Source: Liolophura sinensis
Taxonomy: Eukaryota; Mollusca; Polyplacophora; Chitonida; Chitonidae
Reading direction: 5' to 3'
DNA: 64,000 nt
Assembly (NCBI RefSeq): GCF_032854445.1
Contig: NC_088300.1
Span: forward strand, 62,100,984-62,164,983
Shown: positions 36,361 through 48,214 of the stretch, one piece after another
Numbering within the stretch: the first letter of the stretch is position 1
Layout of the letters: each line of letters opens with the position of its first letter
The notes under the pieces: generated by a model
The model's input: only the letters and a program-made list of their open reading frames with translations
Told to the model about the DNA's origin: nothing
Database searches by the model: none
Position numbers and translations under genes: made by a program

Positions 36361-37279
36361 CGAAGATTCGGCCCCAATGCAAGACACTGTGCACCTCAGG
36401 AAGCAAAACTGACTGTAGCTGATTTGAATGACATCTACTGACAGACTCGTAAGCCCACTTCCTTTTTCAGTTTTGTTTTACTCCTCTTTTCCTATCAGAT
36501 TTATAAATTCCACGGCATAAAGTCTCACTAAGTTCTTGATAGACCTCCTGACCTGAAGCCCCCTTCCTTGGACAGGGATTTTGTAGATTACCCCGCTGTC
36601 ATTATTTCATGGGACCTTCGCGATTATCGATGGCTTCGGTTTCCGCCCCTCTTAGAACTCACCGCCATTGTTAAGGTGAACAATTCTCTCGTACGGTGTT
36701 AAACAACAGTGAATTTAATCTGTAAATAAATTTTAAAAACGTAGTCGTTTCAACTCAAGCTGGATACGAGCCGGCTACCTTGATGGTCAAAGGCGGATTT
36801 GCTGCATCTGTGGAGCGCATAAGAGATTATGGGTATGACGTCTGATTGGCAATGTTCCAGCCGTAGAGTCGCGCCGCTGAATGAAAGGGGGTGTACAGTT
36901 ATAAATATGTACCTGATGAATTAGCGTCAAGTTGTGTTGTTAACTCACAAATGGCTATGTCAAACAATCCTTTTCCGAGACACCAGATTCAAGACTGTAT
37001 AGTTAAATCCCACCTCTGTATTTAGCGCCATGTATTCCTCGCTACTATTATACAGGGTGCACAAGTGGTTATTATTATTCCCTTGGGCTTACGGGCTGAT
37101 CTCCAAATGAAAAATCGCTAATGTAAAAGTCAATAATGTTCCGACTTCAAAATGGAATCCACATTAAATAAGTCTTGGATCTCTTACAGTTTCCATGGAG
37201 GCAGATCTCCAGGTAATTGATTGTGGTATATATTTGGCTGTGTAAAACATCGATACAACTGTGTAAAACATCGATACAT
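36361..37279. other. No gene seen
   Basis: Unique sequence. A GTGTAAAACATCGATACA motif is doubled at 37,240-37,277, just before a TA run. Confidence 0.45.
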
Positions 37280-37305
37280 CGATATATATATATATATATA
37301 TATAT
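37280..37305. repeat. Short (AT)n microsatellite
   Basis: About twelve AT dinucleotides. Confidence 0.9.
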
Positions 37306-37329
37306 ACGCGTCAATGAAATTTGTTTTAC

Positions 37330-38345
37330 AGCGAGAATATTATTCGGCCATTTCCACTGTGAGGAATAATATCTGTATCCCCTCTATACATGTGAGACTT
37401 GGCCAGCTTCATGCTGAGGAATGACATGTCAGTCCCCTCTATACATGTAAGATTTGGCCAGCTTCATAGTGAGGAATGACATGTCAGTCCCCTCTATAAC
37501 TGTAAGATTTGGCCAGCTTCATGCTGAGGAATGACATGTCAGTCCCCTCTATACATGTAAGATTTGGCCAGCTTCATGCTGAGGAATGACATGTCAGTCC
37601 CCTATATACCTGTAAGATTTGGTCAGCTTCATGCTGAGGAATGACATGTCAGTCCCCTCTATACCTGAAAGATTTGGTCAGCTTCATGCTGAGGAATGAC
37701 ATGTCAGTCCCCTCTATACCTGAAAGATTTGGTCAGCTTTATGAGGAACGGTATCTGTATCCCCTCTATACATGTAAGATTTGGCCAGCTTCATGCTGAG
37801 GAATGATATCTGTATCCCCTCTATACATGTAAGATTTGGTCAGTTTCATGAGGAATGGTATCTATATCCCCTCCATACATGTAAGACTTGGTAAGCTGCA
37901 TGGTGAGGAATGGTATCTGTATCCCCTCTATACACGTAAGACTTGCCCAGCTTCATGCTGAGGAATGGTACCTGTATCCCCTCTGTACATGTAAGACTTG
38001 GCCAGCTTCATGCTGAGGAATGGTATCTGTATCCCCTTTATACACGTAAGACTTGTCCAACTTCATGCTGAGGAATGGTACCTGTATCGCCTCTGTACAT
38101 GTAAGACTTGGTCAGCTTCATACCGAGGAATGATATCTGTGTCCCCTCTATACATGTAAGATTTGGTCAGCTTCATGCTGAGAAATGGTACCTGTATCCC
38201 CTCTGTACATGTAAGACTTGGTCAGCCTCATGAGGAATGGTATCTGTATCCCCTCTATACATGTAAGATTTGGTAAGCGTCATGCTAAGGAATGGTATCT
38301 CTATCCCCTCTGTACATATAAGACTTGGCCAGCTTTATGCTATGT
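37330..38345 (+). repeat. ~55-bp minisatellite, two unit subtypes
   Basis: About eighteen copies with a 55-bp period in the left half. The unit contains GTAAGATTTGGCCAGCTTCA and TGCTGAGGAATG. Left copies continue with ACATGTCAGTCCCCTCTATA, right copies with GTATCTGTATCCCCTCTATA. The subtypes are grouped rather than mixed, suggesting local spread. Confidence 0.92.
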
Positions 38346-38739
38346 CTATCACGGCGATATGGAAAGCGGCTAGTTCCATGTTGAGCATGCTGAACAATGA
38401 TATCTGCACCTTACCATTACTTATAAAACTTAACTAGCCACAGGGTGAGGAAAGATATGTGTATCCAGTCAATCCGTGGATTTAATTTTTTTTTATTTAT
38501 TTACTTATTTATTTTATCGTTGTTTTATCATTAGAATCAAGAACTTTCCACCGTTGAAGAAATCGGAGTGACCTGGAAACATATAAGGTTCGGTTGCTGT
38601 TGCACGTTGAGGAATGACACATGTATCGTACAAAAGTCACTGTCATTGTTGTGATGGATTGACTAGCTTAAGGTGGAAAAACGATCTGCAGTACACATAC
38701 ATCAGTATAGTCGGTGTTGTATCATACTTAGCCAGATTT

Positions 38740-38914
38740 GATTTTTTTTTTTGATCGGTGTTTTACGCCGTACTCAAGAATATTTCCGCAGGCTGCTGGC
38801 AGACCTTCCCACATACGGCTGGAGAGGAAGCCAGCATGAGCTGGACTTGAACTCACTGCGACCACATTGGTGAGAGACTCCTGGGTCATTACGCTGCGCT
38901 AGCGCGCTAACCAA
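38740..38914 (-). mobile_element. SINE family 1 copy with internal deletion
   Basis: A T-rich start (minus-strand tail) and TTTTACGCCGTACTCAAGAA, then a jump straight to GGCTGCTGGCAGACCTTCCC. The part carrying CCGCCGTCGT and CCCGGG is missing. The head ends near 38,914. Flanks CTTAGCCAGATTT (727-739) and CTTAACCAGATTT (915-927) look like a 13-bp target duplication with one change. CTTAACCAG is also the local repeat motif, so the duplication is not certain. Confidence 0.85.
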
Positions 38915-39184
38915 CTTAACCAGATTTAAGTGGAGGAATGATTTATATCAAGCGCAATTATTAATCAGTGTTGTAATGGACTTAACCTTCTGGGGATGAA
39001 GGACACACGGAAGGAATGGACTTAACTAGCTGGGGGTGAAGGATCCACATGTATCGTATGAATTTCACTGTAATTGTTGTAATGTATTAATTTCTGAGCT
39101 CTGAGTGGAGGAACGATCTGTAGTGCACAGAAATGAGGATAGTCAGTGTTGTAGAGATTTGAGTGGGGAAATGATGTAATCATT

Positions 39185-39412
39185 ACGCTGCGCTAGCAGC
39201 GTAATGACCCAGGAGCCTCTCACCAATGCGGTCGCTGTGAGTTCAAGTCCAGCTCATGCTGGCTTCCTCTTCCCTAAGTGAGAAGGTCTGTCAGCAATCA
39301 CAGTCTGTGCCCGGTTTCCACCCACTATAATGCTGGCCGCCGTCGTATAAGTGAAATATTCTTGAGTACGGCGTAAAACACCAATCAAATAAATAAAATA
39401 AATAAATCTATA
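39185..39412 (+). mobile_element. SINE family 1 copy with inverted 5' end
   Basis: Body and tail are normal (ACCCAGGAGCCTCTCACC to AAACACCAATCAAATAAATAAA). The tRNA-derived head is replaced by an inverse of the adjoining bases, giving the palindrome TCATTACGCTGC / GCTA / GCAGCGTAATGA at the start. The B-box region GTTCAAGTCC is retained; the A box is gone. Confidence 0.88.
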
Positions 39413-39834
39413 TCATCCGAATGCCATAAATCAGTGTTTTAATAGACTTAACCAGCTGGAAGAGAAGGAATGATCTGCAATGCACGGAAGGAATGGACTT
39501 AACCAGCTTTTAGCGGAGGAACAATCTGTAGTACTCAGACATCAATAGTCATTGCTGTATTGGATTTTAACCAGCGTCGAGTGCAAGAATAATCTATCTC
39601 ATACGGAAGTCGCAAAATCAGTTTTATACAGCACTTAACCAACTGAAGGTGAAAGAATGATCTGTTACACATAAACGATTAGACTTAACCAGCTTTTAGT
39701 TGAGAAGAGGTGCAACACACAGAAATCAATGTTATATTGGATTTAACCAACTTTTATAATTCACTTAACCTTCTGCAGGTGAAGGAATGATGTGTAATGC
39801 ATGTAAAGACCAGACATGCAACTGTGATCTGTAT

Positions 39835-40520
39835 CACAAGGATGTCACTAATTACCATTATGAAGGATGAAACCGCTGTAAGTGGAGGAATTGTCTGCAT
39901 CACCCTGAAATCAGTTATCAGAACAGGGATGAACTTAAGCAGGTATAAGTGAAGGAACGGTCTGTATCACAAGGATGTCACTAATTACCATTATGAAGGA
40001 TTAAACAGCTGTAAGTGGAGGAATTGTCTGTATCACACTGAAATCTGTTATCAGAACAGGGATGAACTTAAGCAGGTATAAGTGAAGGAACGGTCTGTAT
40101 CACAAGGATGTGACTAATTACCATTATGAAGGATTAAACAGCTGTAAGTGGAGGAATTGTCTGTATCACACTGAAATCAGTTATCAGAACAGGGATGAAC
40201 TTAAGCAGGTATAAGTGAAGGAACGGTCTGTATCACAAGGATGTCACTAATTACCATTATGAAGGATTAAACAGCTGTAAGTGGAGGAATTGTCTGTATC
40301 ACACTGAAATCAGTTATCAGAACAGGGATGAACTTAAGCAGGTAGGTATAAGTGAAGGAACGGTCTGTATCACAAGGATGTCACTAATTACCATTATGAA
40401 GGATTAAACAGCTGTAAGTGGAGGAATTGTCTGTATCACACTGAAATCAGTTATCAGAACAGGGATGAACTTAAGCAGGTATAAGTGAAGGAACGGTCTG
40501 TATCACAAGGATGTCACGAA
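39835..40520 (+). repeat. 133-bp higher-order tandem repeat
   Basis: Five nearly identical copies plus a partial one. The landmark GGATGTCACTAATTACC recurs at intervals of 133, 133, 133, 137 and 133 bp; the 137-bp interval is due to a doubled GGTA. Each unit contains two related sub-repeats around GGAGGAATTGTCTGTATCAC and GAAGGAACGGTCTGTATCAC. Confidence 0.95.
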
Positions 40521-40899
40521 TCAGTTGTAATGGACCAGTTTTAAATGGAAGAGTAGTCCGTATCAGCTGAAACTGGGAGCATAATGCCTTTCGTCCGCCA
40601 ATCAGTTTTAAGTGGAAGAATAATCTGCATTACACGAAAGTCCTTTGTAACTGTTGAGATGATGGACTTCACCAGATTTAAGTGAAATCAATAACTACTT
40701 CTATATTAGACCGTATACTGGAGTGGTGGTTGAAAGAAATATCATTCGTTAAGATTTGATGGAAATGTAGGGTTTTAAAAGGCACTTCTTTACAATCTTT
40801 TGCTCGTATTACAACACATCAAATGAATTTTAGAATGAATTTAATGAATTTTGTAAATTTGTTTAACGGAAATGATATCAAATTTAATGGACATAGTGA
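40521..40899. other. Degenerate edge of the repeat field
   Basis: Two or three weak copies of the TTTTAAGTGGAAGAATAATCTG type, then unique AT-rich sequence. Confidence 0.5.
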
Positions 40900-40924
40900 A
40901 GAGCAATGTGTGCATTTTCAAAAT

Positions 40925-41060
40925 TACACAGTACCGACTTGACTGAACTGAAAACTGCTGACTGCTTCTTCCGAACACGTTACCAGCTTTATTTCAGATA
41001 TGAATTCTTACATATTCCATTTGGAACTGGTGATTTATGTATTTTTTTTTTCGATTTTTC
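40925..41060 (+). repeat. Dispersed repeat G, copy 1
   Basis: GTTACCAGCTTTATTTCAGA followed by TTCTTACATATTCCATTTGG matches 59,515-59,650. Frames over it are repeat-derived. Confidence 0.65.
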
Positions 41061-41621
41061 TCTAAAGAAAAAAATGGCACTTGAAAATAATAATTATATG
41101 TTGAGTATTTGGAACCACCCGTTGGTATATAATGTCCTTGTGTGACAGTGTTATATTTAGAATGTAACACGTATTTAATAAATATAGTTGCACAAGAATT
41201 TCGTCTTTTCAGCTAAAAAATTAGTTCAACCAGGATTTTTATCAGGTTTATATTTTTAATATATTCATAAATATTATCACAATTCGGATTGAGTGTATGT
41301 GATAAAAAATTTACATTCTAATAAATTTATTAGACATGTATGTCATCCTTATTTAGAACATTATTCTGCAAAGATAATATATACTAAGAGGTGGTTCAAA
41401 ACACCCAACATACAAAAATATTTTCAAACTCCCATTCTCCTGACAAAAAAGAAAATATTAAAGACCATATTTGAAAATAAGTTTTCACGTTCTTTCATCT
41501 TATTTTGGCACCATTTTTATGTTTTCTCCTCCTTTAAAGTTCATTTAAAGCGTAAAAAGAGTTACACTATCGGTGCCTCTACATGAAGATTTACCTTATT
41601 TACTTTTGCTAGGGCACTATA
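41061..41621. other. No gene seen
   Basis: Very AT-rich. A 97-codon plus frame (41,293-41,586) is biased by composition and was not recognised. Confidence 0.4.
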
Positions 41622-41671
41622 TCTGTGTACCACTATTATCCAATTATAATTGGACAACAGTGGTACACAGA
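41622..41671. other. 50-bp near-perfect palindrome
   Basis: TCTGTGTACCACTATTATCC then AATTATAATT then its near inverse to GTGGTACACAGA. Only two symmetric positions differ. Confidence 0.9.
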
Positions 41672-42104
41672 CATTAATATTTTGTTGATACACTGTAAAT
41701 TATAGCGTTGTTATCTAGCACCTAGTTAATATATATCAGAATTTTAAAAATATATTCCCCCTCAGCGGAGGTTTCCAAGGTGACAAAATGCTTTGACTTC
41801 ACTCCCAGCAACAACAGCTCAAAAATGGTGGTCATGCCAGGTTGAGTTTGTTATATGTTTATAAGTGTAAACTGTATTTTGTGTTCTGGCATGGCACCGC
41901 ACGAAATTAGGAGATGTGTATTTTAGGGGGGGGGGAGAGGGTATGAAATTAACAAATTTACTGCATAAATAACAAGAAAAATCAATGCGCTCGTGTATAG
42001 TGTATAAGCCTAGGTAGAAAACCAGTCCGCCGGAGGACCCAAAGCGCAGGACAGGATGTAACGTACCCGACGCCCATTTCTTCCTCATGCTTAGAGACTT
42101 AGTG
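41672..42104. other. No gene seen
   Basis: AT-rich left part; a G run at 41,926-41,935. An 89-codon minus frame (41,819-42,088) was not recognised. Confidence 0.4.
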
Positions 42105-42540
42105 AGGTTTAACAGATTGCAAGAAACATCACTGTATTTTTTTTTGGCTTAACATAACTCTGCTTAATATGAAAGACTACAGCATACAGGGTATAACTAA
42201 AGCAGCGACGACGAGTGACAACTGGCAAATGGTCATAGCCTACCTATAACTGGTGGAGTTCGGCCTCATGTCAGTCAGCTTCAGTTAGGTTTTTATTTTC
42301 ATCACATTTAATGAACAATCACACGAATACAATGCAAGGGGATGCTATATGCCATAATATTAGGACGAAAGGGACGTTGATATTATTTACATGAATAGTC
42401 AGAGTAAAACCATAACTGGGGCAAATTCACAACAGGTCGAATTTCACCGGTGAACACTTATCATTTGCCAGCAATATCAAATCGTCGTCGCTGCTCTGGT
42501 TTAACTCGCTATGCTGTAGTCTTTTTATTAAGTATTAGCC
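42105..42540. mobile_element. Dispersed repeat family F, foldback copy
   Basis: After a leader (AAGAAACATCACTGTATTTT, TTGGCTTAACATAACTCTGC) come two inverted arms of about 120 bp. AAAGACTACAGCATA and GCAGCGACGACGA near 42,170-42,215 are mirrored by TCGTCGTCGCTGC and TATGCTGTAGTCTTTT near 42,483-42,525. There is no coding frame. Related copies: 43,905, 49,205, 58,395, 60,225 and 34,230. Confidence 0.8.
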
Positions 42541-43904
42541 TTCATATATCTTTAACGTGAAGATGTATCATGCCATGCTTCACAAGGGTGGCAGGTGCAA
42601 ATAATGCCTTTTAAGCTTGGGGTGAAGTCTGATCATACTACAGTGCATAGCAATAGAAGACTAATGCATCAGTAGCTTTATATTGCCTCCACAATTGAAC
42701 GAACTGTTCGGTGCCAGACATCATGAACACTTCAGGTTACTGTATTGGTTTACATAACATCACGTTGTACTAAATAGTATTCACTATACGACTTTTGAGG
42801 AGCAGTGATTTTTCCTTCACAGCATTTGATACTACCATAGTTCCGTTATCCTTAAGTATGCATTCTTGTTTCACTTTAACGGTTTACAGCATTCCATTTT
42901 TATTGATATGGAGCTGCTGGGGATTACTATAATGCCGAAAGAGTGTCTCTGAAGAACATTACTACAGATTCAGATTACTATGTGCCTCATGGCTGAGCAG
43001 AGGATATTTGTAACAGATACTCTACTGAACATTTATGCCCTGTGCAAGATAAAAATGTCGATAAACGACTGCTGAAATACAGGCGGAAGAAATTGCTGCA
43101 AATGTCATCCGTAAAAACGGTGTGTTATAGGCTTACAACACATGGGAATAATATATGTATTCATCTGTTCCCTGACAATTGATTGAAAATATTTATCGAT
43201 GTCAGTGGTGACTGCTAAAAAAAAAAACAGCAGTATATTTCAGTAGGTCATTTGGCCGCTATTGTCAACGACAACTCTCATGCGATCAATGTAGAATTCT
43301 GTACTTAACAAAGAGGATCCATGTCTTTCCCTGACGTACTTGAATGTAGTCTGTTGGCAAAGAAACGAGGCCATGTACATAAAAACGATGTCTTTTACAT
43401 TAAGTCTGTATTTTGTACTGGGGTGTGGATTTAGGCGGAAAATCCGCTATTCGTATATTCATTCGTTAAACAAAAAGGCACGTTCAAAACAAAGGAACTC
43501 AAAGCAATAAACGCACTTACGAAATAGGACCCCGTTATTCGTCAAAAAAAAAAAGGAAAAGGAGGCATGGTTTTTCAAAGATGCTAGAGAGAACTTATCG
43601 AAATGGAATCTAAATTGGATGTAAGGCGAGAATTTCCAAACATTCCAAACACGTGTAGATTGAAACTAGAGTAGAAACCCGAACAGGAAGTCTCAAATTG
43701 CATGAAACACTTCCAAGTCAAACCCGGAAGTAGGCTGACAAACTCCGATTTCAAAACGTACTATCATGATCAAGATCGGAAACGGTATGAATATAGGATG
43801 TTACTCTCCCTTTTTGAAAATATAAAAGCATATCAGATATGATATAGGTGTATGTCAGATGCACTTTAACGGCAGCTGCGCACATTCGTGTATTATGGAA
43901 AAGC
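42541..43904. other. No gene seen
   Basis: Unique sequence with two A-rich runs (43,217-43,229; 43,543-43,560). No coding signal. Confidence 0.45.
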
Positions 43905-44340
43905 TAGACCAGTGACATCTAATAAATTACAACTAATATCTTTTTTGTTGTGTTTTTTTGTTGTTTTTTTAACCTAATTCTGCTTAAGCCATGGAATCAG
44001 AGAGTGTACACGATCCCTACGTTTTAAGCATATACATGAACAGTCGAAATAGAACACTGACTAATGTAAATTCACAATTTAACGTATTGTAACACGTTTG
44101 AACAAATATCACACTGTCGTCACTGCTCTGGTGGCTCTACATTTTATACAGCTGCGTAACAAAGCGCTGAGACCCTTAACTTTCTGCCCATATCTATAAA
44201 CAAGAGTGATGTGCTGAAACTTATATCTCGTCCGGGTTTCACCGAGGCCGTATTTCGCCGGTGACTTGTGGCTATTTGTCAACTATCATGCCGTCATCGC
44301 TAGTCTAGTGTTACTCTCTATGACGTAAGTCTTTTATATC
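43905..44340 (+). mobile_element. Dispersed repeat family F, diverged copy
   Basis: AGCTAGACCAGTGACATCTAATAAATT leader with an expanded T/TTG tract, AACCTAATTCTGCTTAAGCC, then TATCACACTGTCGTCACTGCTCTGG. A second partial end lies at 44,225-44,340 (TTTCACCGAGGCCG...TGACGTAAGTCTTTTA). Probably one copy with a rearranged second end, or two nested fragments. Confidence 0.65.
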
Positions 44341-45547
44341 TATGTAGATTCTCCATTTGTGACCCCTTTATCCAACTTCGAGTGAGGTCGAGGTATTGTT
44401 ATCGACCTATACTGTTTTGATAGCCATCATGGTGAGATTTTCCACACGTTTTTGGTGGTAGAAACTGTCGAGCCTATGAAGATGTACATATGGAACTCTT
44501 TTCATTTGCAGGCCAACAAATCATGACAATAATTCACCGATTCAAAGACCTGTCGCCGTGTTCCAGAGGCACAAATAATTCTCCTTCCCTTCAGGAACTT
44601 AAGTTCTCAAACGCTCAGCTTATCAATTTTCCCAAACGTTTGTTTACCCACAAGAACGTTTTGTAAGGCTTTTTCATATACCCAGTTTACAGTAAATGTA
44701 ATCAAAAACAGTTGCGTAACATTTCTGGCAGGTCACATGGTACTATAAGCAATAAAAGAGTTCCTACTCGAAACTCCCCTATTAAGACTGACGTGAACAC
44801 AGGATTATGCAACACAAGATCACGGAAACTCCTTACATACGGGAAACGATTGCTTGGCTCACGTAAAAATTCGGGGTCGCCATCTCAATAAAGCGTCCAT
44901 CCTATTTTAAGATGGTAGATAATCCAGACACGAAATCTAGATCATTTCTAAATTCCAGATGCTAGGAATCGCGCCTTAATTGTAATGTATCTGTTCATAG
45001 AATCATTTCAACACTGCTAGCCAGCCCACTCACCCTAGGTAAATTGGAGAAAGACACAGTTATGAACTAGAACGCCTCAGATCCCGACCTGTCTGTCCAT
45101 ATACTAGTATGCTGATAAGGTGTTTTCTGGAGTATCCTTGGCATTCACAGATCCCGCCTTCACAGTGAGGTCTTGGCTATTTTTACTAAAGATGAAAACG
45201 TGGACAGTTTTACTGGGAAGAATTTTGCCCTTTGTTTTAAGAAGAGTTTGTATGAATCACGAAAGAGTATTTACTTCTGTATATAGTATTTCCCATCTGT
45301 CTCTAGTTTGACAACGTAAAACCTCAAGAGACAGCACGTGATATGTTGTATACGTAAACAACATCATGAGTTGACAGAAACGTGATGCCCACAGATTTTT
45401 GCTTAAAACTTCTAATCGCTGCGTGAAAGTGGGGCTCTTCACGTTCACGTGCGTGTAAACGTGTAGCTGTTCATCTACCACTCTGTTAAACTAATCATCA
45501 CATTGGGGGCAGTTTTGTCATGTCACGTGCTCATGTTCATGTGTATT
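44341..45547. other. No gene seen
   Basis: Unique sequence; only short frames. Confidence 0.45.
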
Positions 45548-45890
45548 ACTCACAGAATGCAATACGCAATACCTACAGGTTACAATACGCAATACCTACA
45601 TCTTACAATACGCAATACCTACAGGTTACAATACGCAGTACCTACAGGTTACAATACGCAATACCTACAGGTTACAGGTTACAATACGCAGTACCTACAG
45701 GTTACAATACGCAGTACCTACAGGTTACAATACGCAGTACCTACAGGTTACAATACGCAATACCTACAGGTTACAGGTTACAATACGCAGTACCTACAGG
45801 TTACAATACGCAATACCTACAGGTTACAGGTTACAATACGCAATACCTACAGGTTAAAATACGCAGTACCTACAGGTTTACCTCTTAAGT
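45548..45890 (+). repeat. 23-bp minisatellite, open in more than one + frame
   Basis: About fourteen copies of GCAATACCTACAGGTTACAA plus TAC (23 bp), in A and G variants (GCAATACC or GCAGTACC). Three copies carry an extra 6 bp (GGTTAC doubled). The unit contains no stop codon in the plus frames, so frames of 135 and 122 codons run through it. Confidence 0.95.
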
Positions 45891-46329
45891 TCTCCAGTCT
45901 GGCCTTGTGATTACACACACAGACTGATATCCATATTTTTGTGTGATAACATGTGAATGCCCTTGTGTGTTGCCCAAAGTCCCCATATGCTACCGAATAT
46001 CTGTTTAATTAAACATTCCTGTGATGATGATAATTCTGAATCTCCATTTCATGCATGAAATAATCTTTTTGTGATGAAACGTCTATATGTGATGCCAAGT
46101 ATAGTGATAGTTCCGTTATCTGATGCCAAATTCATATGTGAACGTTGTTTTGGGTATTGATCTTACTTCCATCATAGTTGTAGGTTGGTACACAAATGCC
46201 TGCCTCGACGCCTAGACAAATACGTACGTTTGCTTGTGTTATTACGTCGCGCTTAACAGTTTCCAGTCACGTGACGAGGAATCATTTGGTGTGTGAACAT
46301 ATATACTGCGTGCTTTTGTGGCAGGGCGC

Positions 46330-46500
46330 GTCCAAGTCGCAAAAGTGTTGCCGTCACCGAAGCGTCAAGCCGAAGATACCATACAAGACACCCCACCCAA
46401 TCACTTTATACTGATACCGGGCCAAGCAGTCCTGTTCCCTTGCTCTTTCGCAGTGCTGAGCGCCAAACGAGGCAGCAGCAGGTATAATTTTTACAGCCTT
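46330..46500. mobile_element. SINE family 2, diverged fragment
   Basis: CACTTTATACTGATACCGGG, CCAAGCAGTCCTGTTCCCTT and GTGCTGAGCGCCAAACGAGG match the middle of the SINE at 62,343-62,720 with many changes. Confidence 0.65.
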
Positions 46501-46524
46501 TGGTATGATCCGACACGTGTTTCA

Positions 46525-46590
46525 TTCCAGATCTCCCTATGTACTTTCCAGATCTCACTATGTACTTTCCAGATCTCCCTATGATCTGTG
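46525..46590 (+). repeat. Short tandem triplication, ~24 bp unit
   Basis: CCAGATCTCCCTATGTACTT repeated three times. Confidence 0.85.
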
Positions 46591-46619
46591 GTATGATCCG
46601 ACACGTGTTCCATTCCATA

Positions 46620-47445
46620 CATTATGTGATGCCATATTGATATGTGATGTTACGTTTTACGTGGCGGCATCGCGGTGATGTGATGCCAAAGTTGTATACA
46701 TATGAGATAAATGAAAATCTTTCGGTGATAACAAGTGCATGTGTAATCCACAGTAACGATCCAAGGATAAATCATTCTGTTGTAGCAAGTCATTATGTGA
46801 TATGGAGTTACATATGTGGTGAAAAATCATTCTGTTGGGACACGTACTAATGTGATACGGAGTTACTGATGTGATGAGAAGTCATTCTGTTGTGACACGT
46901 CCTTTTGTGATACAGAGTTACTTGTGTGCTGAAAAGTCAATCTGTTATGACAAGCCCCTATGTGGCACGGAGATAGTTATGTGATGGCACATCTGTCTGT
47001 TGTGTCAAGCCCCTATGTGATATGGAGTTACTTATGTGATGACAAGTCAATCTATTTGTGACAAGTCCCTATGTGATTCGGAGTTACTTGTGTGATGACA
47101 AGCCAATCTGTTTGTGACAAGTCCCTATGTGGTACGGAGTTACTTGTGTGATGACAAGTCAATCTGTTTGTGACAAGTTCCTATGTGATTCGGAGTTACT
47201 TGTGCGATGACAAGTCAATCTGTTTGTGACAAGTCCCTATGTGATTCGGAGTTACTTATGTAATGACAAGTCAATCTGTTTGTGACAAGTCCCTATGTGA
47301 TTCGGAGTTACTTATGTGATGACACATCTATTTGTTATAACAGGTTCCTATGTGATGCGGAATTACTTGAAAGGAAGTTACTCATGTGATAAAAAGTCAT
47401 TCTGTCGTGACACGTTCCTATGTGATACGGAGCTACTTATATCAA
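46620..47445 (+). repeat. 56-bp minisatellite
   Basis: More than ten copies. The right-hand copies keep a 56-bp period with GATGACAAGTCAATCTGTTT, GTGACAAGTCCCTATGTGAT and TCGGAGTTACTT; the left-hand copies are more diverged. A few copies resume after the SINE at 47,461-47,725, so the SINE landed in the array. Confidence 0.9.
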
Positions 47446-47460
47446 TCTATTGGGACTGTG

Positions 47461-47725
47461 ATACGATAGCCCCCGTGACCGAGGCGGTTAGTGTGCCAGC
47501 GCGGCGCAATGGCCAAGAAGCGAATGCAGTTGCTGTGAGTTCAAGTCCAGCTCATGCTGGCTTCTTCGGTGCTCCGGTCATACGTGGGAAGGCAGCAACC
47601 TGTGGATGGCCGTGGGTTGTCCCTGGGTTCTGCTCGGTTTCTTCTCATCATAATATTGGCCGCTGTCGCATAAGTGAAATATTCTTGAGTGCTGCGTAAA
47701 ACACCAATCAAGTAAATAAATAAAT
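47461..47725 (+). mobile_element. SINE family 1, full-length diverged copy
   Basis: Head CCCGTGACCGAGGCGGTTAG, B box GTTCAAGTCC, body with CTCATGCTGGCTTC and CATACGTGGGAAGG, tail TGCTGCGTAAAACACCAATC and AAATAAATAAAT. Flanked by TGATACG on both sides, although that motif is also part of the host minisatellite. Confidence 0.88.
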
Positions 47726-48214
47726 TATTTGATACGGTGTAACGGTGATGACAAATCATTCTATTGTGTCAAGTCTTTATGCGATATGAGCTACTTACGT
47801 GATGACAAGTCTCCGTACAATGACAGGTGTTACGTTTCCACACAGGCCTCTTTGTATACGAGCTTTGCGACTTGAGATTTGTTACCGAAGAGAAATGACC
47901 AGCATGCCTGTGACACAGAGAGTTAAATACACGGAGTAAGAATGTAGGCTAATGGGATGCCAGGAGAAGAAACATTACAATGTCTGTAAACACAACCTGA
48001 CAACGTTAATCACCTAGCTTATCACGCCTGTCTCACTCCATTAGTTCAGGCCGTAATCAGTCATTCTAACCCTATCTGTCTACCCGCATCATCGGACGGA
48101 GTAAGGGTTTGACGGAGAAGTATTCAACAGGCTCTAGCCATACGATAAAACCTCAAATTGTCTAAAGATTTTTGTAAAGCCCTAAGTCTTTAAATTAAGT
48201 CATGACTTGACTTC
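47726..48214. other. No gene seen
   Basis: The last repeats of the 56-bp array run to about 47,830, then unique sequence. Confidence 0.5.

Larger units (their letters stand above)
38346..39834 (+). repeat. Degenerate repeat field around ACTTAACCAGCTT
   Basis: Irregular copies of ACTTAACCAGCTT followed by GGAGGAATGATCTG-type sequence, spaced about 60-130 bp. Two SINEs interrupt it. It appears to be the diverged relative of both flanking minisatellites. Confidence 0.6.
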
